DNA of 64,000 nucleotides from an uncultured Neglectibacter sp. (lineage in GTDB: Bacteria > Bacillota > Clostridia > Oscillospirales > Acutalibacteraceae): NCBI GenBank assembly GCA_937958185.1, contig CALFFN010000021.1:1-64000 (forward strand), written 5' to 3'. The notes under the pieces were generated by a model. That model was not told the DNA's origin. It saw only the letters and a list, made by a program, of their open reading frames with translations, and ran no database searches. Positions 61,482 to 64,000 of the stretch are shown here, piece after piece. Numbering within the stretch: the first letter of the stretch is position 1; each line of letters starts with the position of its first letter. A program made the position numbers and the translations under genes.

Positions 61482-61523
61482 TTTTTGGAAACGCTTACTT
61501 CTATAAAATCAGGAGGAATTGCG

Positions 61524-62222
61524 ATGAAGCCTCTCATTGGTATCGTGTCCCTGTACGATGAAACAAAGGAAAGCTATTGGATGCTGCCCGGCTACGTGGA
61601 AAGCCTGGAGGAAGCGGGCGCGGTCCCTGTTATCCTGCCCCTGACAGTGGATCGGGAAGCGCTGTCCCGGTTTGCAGACCTGTGCGACGGGTTCCTTTTT
61701 CCGGGCGGGCACGATGTGGAGCCCGCTTTCTATGGCGCGGCTGCGGAAAAGTGCGGCGTTATCTGCCCGGAACGGGACAATATGGAAAAGCTGTTTTTCC
61801 CCATGGCGCTGGAAACGGGTAAACCGCTTTTGGGCATCTGCCGCGGCACACAATTGTTCAACGTCCTGCTGGGCGGCAATCTGTATCAGGATCTGCCCAC
61901 AGAGCTTCCCAGCAGCGTGAACCACCACGAGACCCCGCCCTATGACAAGCGGGCGCACCTTGTTCAAATCGTCCCGGATTCCCCGCTGTTCCAGGCGGTG
62001 CAGGTGGAAGAAATGTGGGTGAACAGCTACCATCATCAGGCTGTGAAGGAGCTGGGGGAGGGCGTGCAGATCGCCGCCACCGCCCCGGACGGCGTGGTGG
62101 AATCCATTTTCCTGCCCGACCACAAATTTGCCCTTGCAGTGCAGTGGCACCCGGAGTTTTCCCATAAAACCGACGAGAACAGCCGGAAAATTTTCCGTGC
62201 CTTTGTTTCCGCCTGCCGGTAA
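61524..62222 (+). CDS. Gamma-glutamyl-GABA hydrolase-like class I peptidase (PuuD family)
   Basis: The 232-residue protein begins MKPLIGIVSLYDETKESYWM. It has the catalytic Cys in LLGICRGTQLFNVLLGG and the His-x-Glu in WHPEFSHK, the Peptidase_C26 pattern. It cleaves gamma-glutamyl bonds in small metabolites. AGGAGGAATT precedes ATG 61524; the frame from 61452 is rejected. Confidence 0.9.
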   Translation: MKPLIGIVSLYDETKESYWMLPGYVESLEEAGAVPVILPLTVDREALSRFADLCDGFLFPGGHDVEPAFYGAAAEKCGVICPERDNMEKLFFPMALETGKPLLGICRGTQLFNVLLGGNLYQDLPTELPSSVNHHETPPYDKRAHLVQIVPDSPLFQAVQVEEMWVNSYHHQAVKELGEGVQIAATAPDGVVESIFLPDHKFALAVQWHPEFSHKTDENSRKIFRAFVSACR

Positions 62223-62248
62223 ATTTTGACGGAGTACGCCGCACTGCT

Positions 62249-62276
62249 TGCATTTTTTGAACGACCTGTTATAATA
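62249..62276 (+). promoter_or_regulatory. Promoter of ilvE
   Basis: TTGCAT (62249-62254) and TATAAT (62271-62276) are 16 bp apart, 46 bp before the start. No T-box or attenuator is seen. Confidence 0.7.
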
Positions 62277-62321
62277 AAGTCATGTAGCAATGGTGCAATT
62301 TTTGAAAAGAGGCTGAATAGT

Positions 62322-63392
62322 ATGCAGGAAATTAAAATTGAACTGACAAAGAGTCCCAAGGAGAAGCCGGCGCACGGCGCGAAGCTGGGCTTCGGTAAAA
62401 TATTCACCGACCATATGTACATCATGCCCTACAGCCCGGAAAAGGGCTGGCACGACCCCCGTATCGAGCCCTATCATTCCATCGAGCTGGACCCTGCCGC
62501 CATGGTGTTCCACTATGGGCAGGAAATGTTCGAGGGCTTGAAGGCTTACCGTACTGAAGACGGCAGAACGCTGCTGTTCCGTCCCAATAAAAATATCGAG
62601 CGTGCCAACCGTTCTAACCGCCGTCTCTGTATCCCCGAGATCCCGGAGGACGACTTCCTGAACGGCTTAAAGACGCTGGTCGATCTGGAAAAGGACTGGA
62701 TCCCCACCGACCCCGGCACGTCCCTGTACATTCGTCCCTTTGTCATTGCCACGGACCCGTTTTTGGGCGTACGCCCGGCGGATAATTACCTGTTCATGAT
62801 CATTTTGTCTCCCTCCGGCGCCTATTATGAAAGCGGGCTAGACCCGGTGAAAATTTGGATCGAAGACGATTATGTCCGCGCTGTCCGCGGCGGTATCGGC
62901 GAAGCCAAGACCGGCGGCAACTATGTTGCCAGCCTGAAAGCCCAGATGAAAGCCCATGACGAGGGTTATTCCCAGGTGCTGTGGCTGGACGGCGTGGAGC
63001 GGAAATATATTGAAGAGGTGGGCGCGATGAACATCTTCTTCAAGATAAACGGCAAGGTGGTCACGCCCATGCTCAACGGCAGCATTCTGCCCGGCGTCAC
63101 CCGCGCTTCCTGCGTGGAGCTGTGTAAGCATTGGGGAATGGACGTGGAGGAGCGCCGTATTTCCGTGGACGAACTGGTGGAAGCCGCCAAAACAGGCGCA
63201 CTGGAAGAATGCTGGGGCAGCGGCACGGCAGCGGTGATTTCCCCCGTAGGCGCTTTGCGGTACGAGGATACCGTGATGGAAATTGCCGGCGGCGGGATCG
63301 GTCCCGTCAGCCAGAAGCTGTACGACACCGTTACCGGCATTCAGACAGGCAAGGTGAAGGACGAGATGGGCTGGACCGTGGAAGTAAAATAA
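62322..63392 (+). CDS. ilvE: Branched-chain amino acid aminotransferase IlvE
   Basis: The 356-residue class IV aminotransferase has YGQEMFEGLKAYRTEDG, the PLP lysine in IGEAKTGGNYVASLKAQ, and EVGAMNIFFKINGKVVTPMLNGSILPGVTR. It interconverts branched-chain amino acids and 2-oxo acids. The start at 62322 gives MQEIKIELTKSP; the extension to 62226 would cross the promoter. A terminator follows. Confidence 0.95.
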   Translation: MQEIKIELTKSPKEKPAHGAKLGFGKIFTDHMYIMPYSPEKGWHDPRIEPYHSIELDPAAMVFHYGQEMFEGLKAYRTEDGRTLLFRPNKNIERANRSNRRLCIPEIPEDDFLNGLKTLVDLEKDWIPTDPGTSLYIRPFVIATDPFLGVRPADNYLFMIILSPSGAYYESGLDPVKIWIEDDYVRAVRGGIGEAKTGGNYVASLKAQMKAHDEGYSQVLWLDGVERKYIEEVGAMNIFFKINGKVVTPMLNGSILPGVTRASCVELCKHWGMDVEERRISVDELVEAAKTGALEECWGSGTAAVISPVGALRYEDTVMEIAGGGIGPVSQKLYDTVTGIQTGKVKDEMGWTVEVK

Positions 63393-63406
63393 AAGGTGCA
63401 AAACCG

Positions 63407-63434
63407 GCGGCAGGGATATCCTGCCGCTTTTTGC
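63407..63434 (+). terminator. Intrinsic terminator after ilvE
   Basis: GCGGCAGG-GATAT-CCTGCCGC is followed by TTTTTG. Confidence 0.92.
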
Positions 63435-63471
63435 TTGTCCATTGGAATTGGAAAATTTATCTAAGAATCAG

Positions 63472-63501
63472 TTGCGGGTTTGCCCGGAAAAGTGTTATAC
63501 T
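63472..63501 (+). promoter_or_regulatory. Candidate promoter of malQ
   Basis: TTGCGG (63472-63477) and TATACT (63496-63501) are 18 bp apart, 75 bp before the start. The -35 is moderate. Confidence 0.5.
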
Positions 63502-63576
63502 ATATTTTATCTGAAATCGGCATTCGGGGGAAACAGCTTCCTGCTGTTTTCACAAGGAAAGGAAGCGGTCAGAAAT

Positions 63577-64000
63577 ATGGCAAATAAATCAACTTGGCTC
63601 AGCAGGTCCGCGGGCATTTTGCTGCCGGTCAGCAGCCTGCCCTCAAAATACGGGATAGGCACTTTTGGAAAAGCTGCCTACCGCTGGGTGGATTTTCTGG
63701 CACAGGCAAAGCAGAAATACTGGCAGGTGCTGCCCCTGGGACCCACCAGCTATGGCGACAGCCCCTATCAGAGCTTTTCCGCTTTTGCGGGGAACCCTTA
63801 TTTTATCGACCTGAACCTTCTCTGCGAGCAGGGCTTGCTGGACAGGGAAGACTGTAAAGCCATTACTTGGGGCAAAAGCAAGCGCCGGGTGGATTACGAC
63901 ACCGTTTATGAGCACCGGGCGGCGGTGCTGCACAAGGCGTTTGAGCATTTCCTGGATACGAAGGCGCTGGACCGCTTCCGCCGGAAGCACAGGGCGTGGA
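63577..64000 (+). CDS. malQ: 4-alpha-glucanotransferase (amylomaltase), N-terminal part
   Basis: The first 141 codons are in the window. The peptide starts MANKSTWLSRSAGILLPVSS and has LPSKYGIGTFGKAAYRWVDF, QVLPLGPTSYGDSPYQSFSA and AGNPYFIDL, the hallmark of GH77 MalQ, which disproportionates maltodextrins in glycogen or starch use. AAGGAAAGGAAG precedes the ATG. The gene runs past the window end. Confidence 0.93.
   Translation, partial: MANKSTWLSRSAGILLPVSSLPSKYGIGTFGKAAYRWVDFLAQAKQKYWQVLPLGPTSYGDSPYQSFSAFAGNPYFIDLNLLCEQGLLDREDCKAITWGKSKRRVDYDTVYEHRAAVLHKAFEHFLDTKALDRFRRKHRAW

Noticed and set aside
62223..62321. T-box or leucine attenuator before ilvE
   Set aside because: The leader is too short and lacks the T-box sequence or leader peptide; only a promoter is visible.

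Overview
The window is a chromosomal segment of a moderately GC-rich, endospore-forming, anaerobic Firmicute. Evidence for this includes an alpha/beta-type small acid-soluble spore protein, a CotF-type coat protein, a SpoVD-like PASTA penicillin-binding protein, the hrcA-grpE-dnaK-dnaJ order behind a perfect CIRCE operator, a one-piece pyruvate:ferredoxin oxidoreductase, and Feo iron uptake with a FeoB-associated Cys-rich peptide. The gene content looks most like gut Oscillospiraceae/Ruminococcaceae; this placement is inference. Most promoters are sigma-A type with 17-bp spacing, and most operons end in clear intrinsic terminators. No rRNA, insertion sequence, prophage or CRISPR array is visible. 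One tRNA gene, Arg(CCT), is present.

Layout. 1-2.2 kb: end of uvrC, a repeat-filled leader, rsmD, coaD and a coiled-coil gene. 2.35-14.8 kb: the division and cell-wall cluster mraZ-rsmH-ftsL-spoVD/pbp-mraY-ftsW-murG-murA-ftsQ-ftsZ, with its promoter and MraZ boxes. It lacks murC, murD, murE, murF and ftsA. 15-17.3 kb: a VOC protein, an orphan fumarase/tartrate dehydratase beta subunit and a CDF cation transporter. 17.4-18.4 kb: an AT-rich PhnB-like gene followed by a 94-bp tandem array. 18.4-21.8 kb: trkH, trkA and mscL. 22-24.3 kb: coat-protein pair, acetyltransferase, DUF2975/HTH pair. 24.4-28.5 kb: a large FAD-rhodanese-sulfite-reductase-like fusion, proC and an EamA-type protein. 28.5-31.7 kb: pdxS-pdxT (vitamin B6) with a divergent MocR-type regulator. 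31.8-34.7 kb: small accessory genes (YwaF-like, GNAT, hypothetical, RNHCP, histidine phosphatase). 34.8-38.3 kb: feoA-feoA-feoB-Cys-rich peptide with iron-regulator-like palindromes. 38.4-43.1 kb: amidase, AlkZ-like protein, tRNA-Arg with duplicated terminator, membrane protein, rpsT, small membrane peptide, aldo/keto reductase. 43.3-48.6 kb: heat-shock operon and SASP. 48.8-57.5 kb: a minus-strand block (nfo, MmcQ, Nudix, GDPD, CrtO-like, an AT-rich EEP protein, rlmD, MazG, MATE, CNNM). 57.7-64 kb: PFOR, a class I glutamine-amidotransferase hydrolase, ilvE and the start of malQ.

The most unusual items are the three-module redox fusion at 24.5-27.1 kb, the 94-bp tandem array behind trkH, the 117-bp duplication that includes the tRNA-Arg terminator, several short dispersed repeats, and an acidic insertion in FeoB. 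I found no clear new defence or mobile system.
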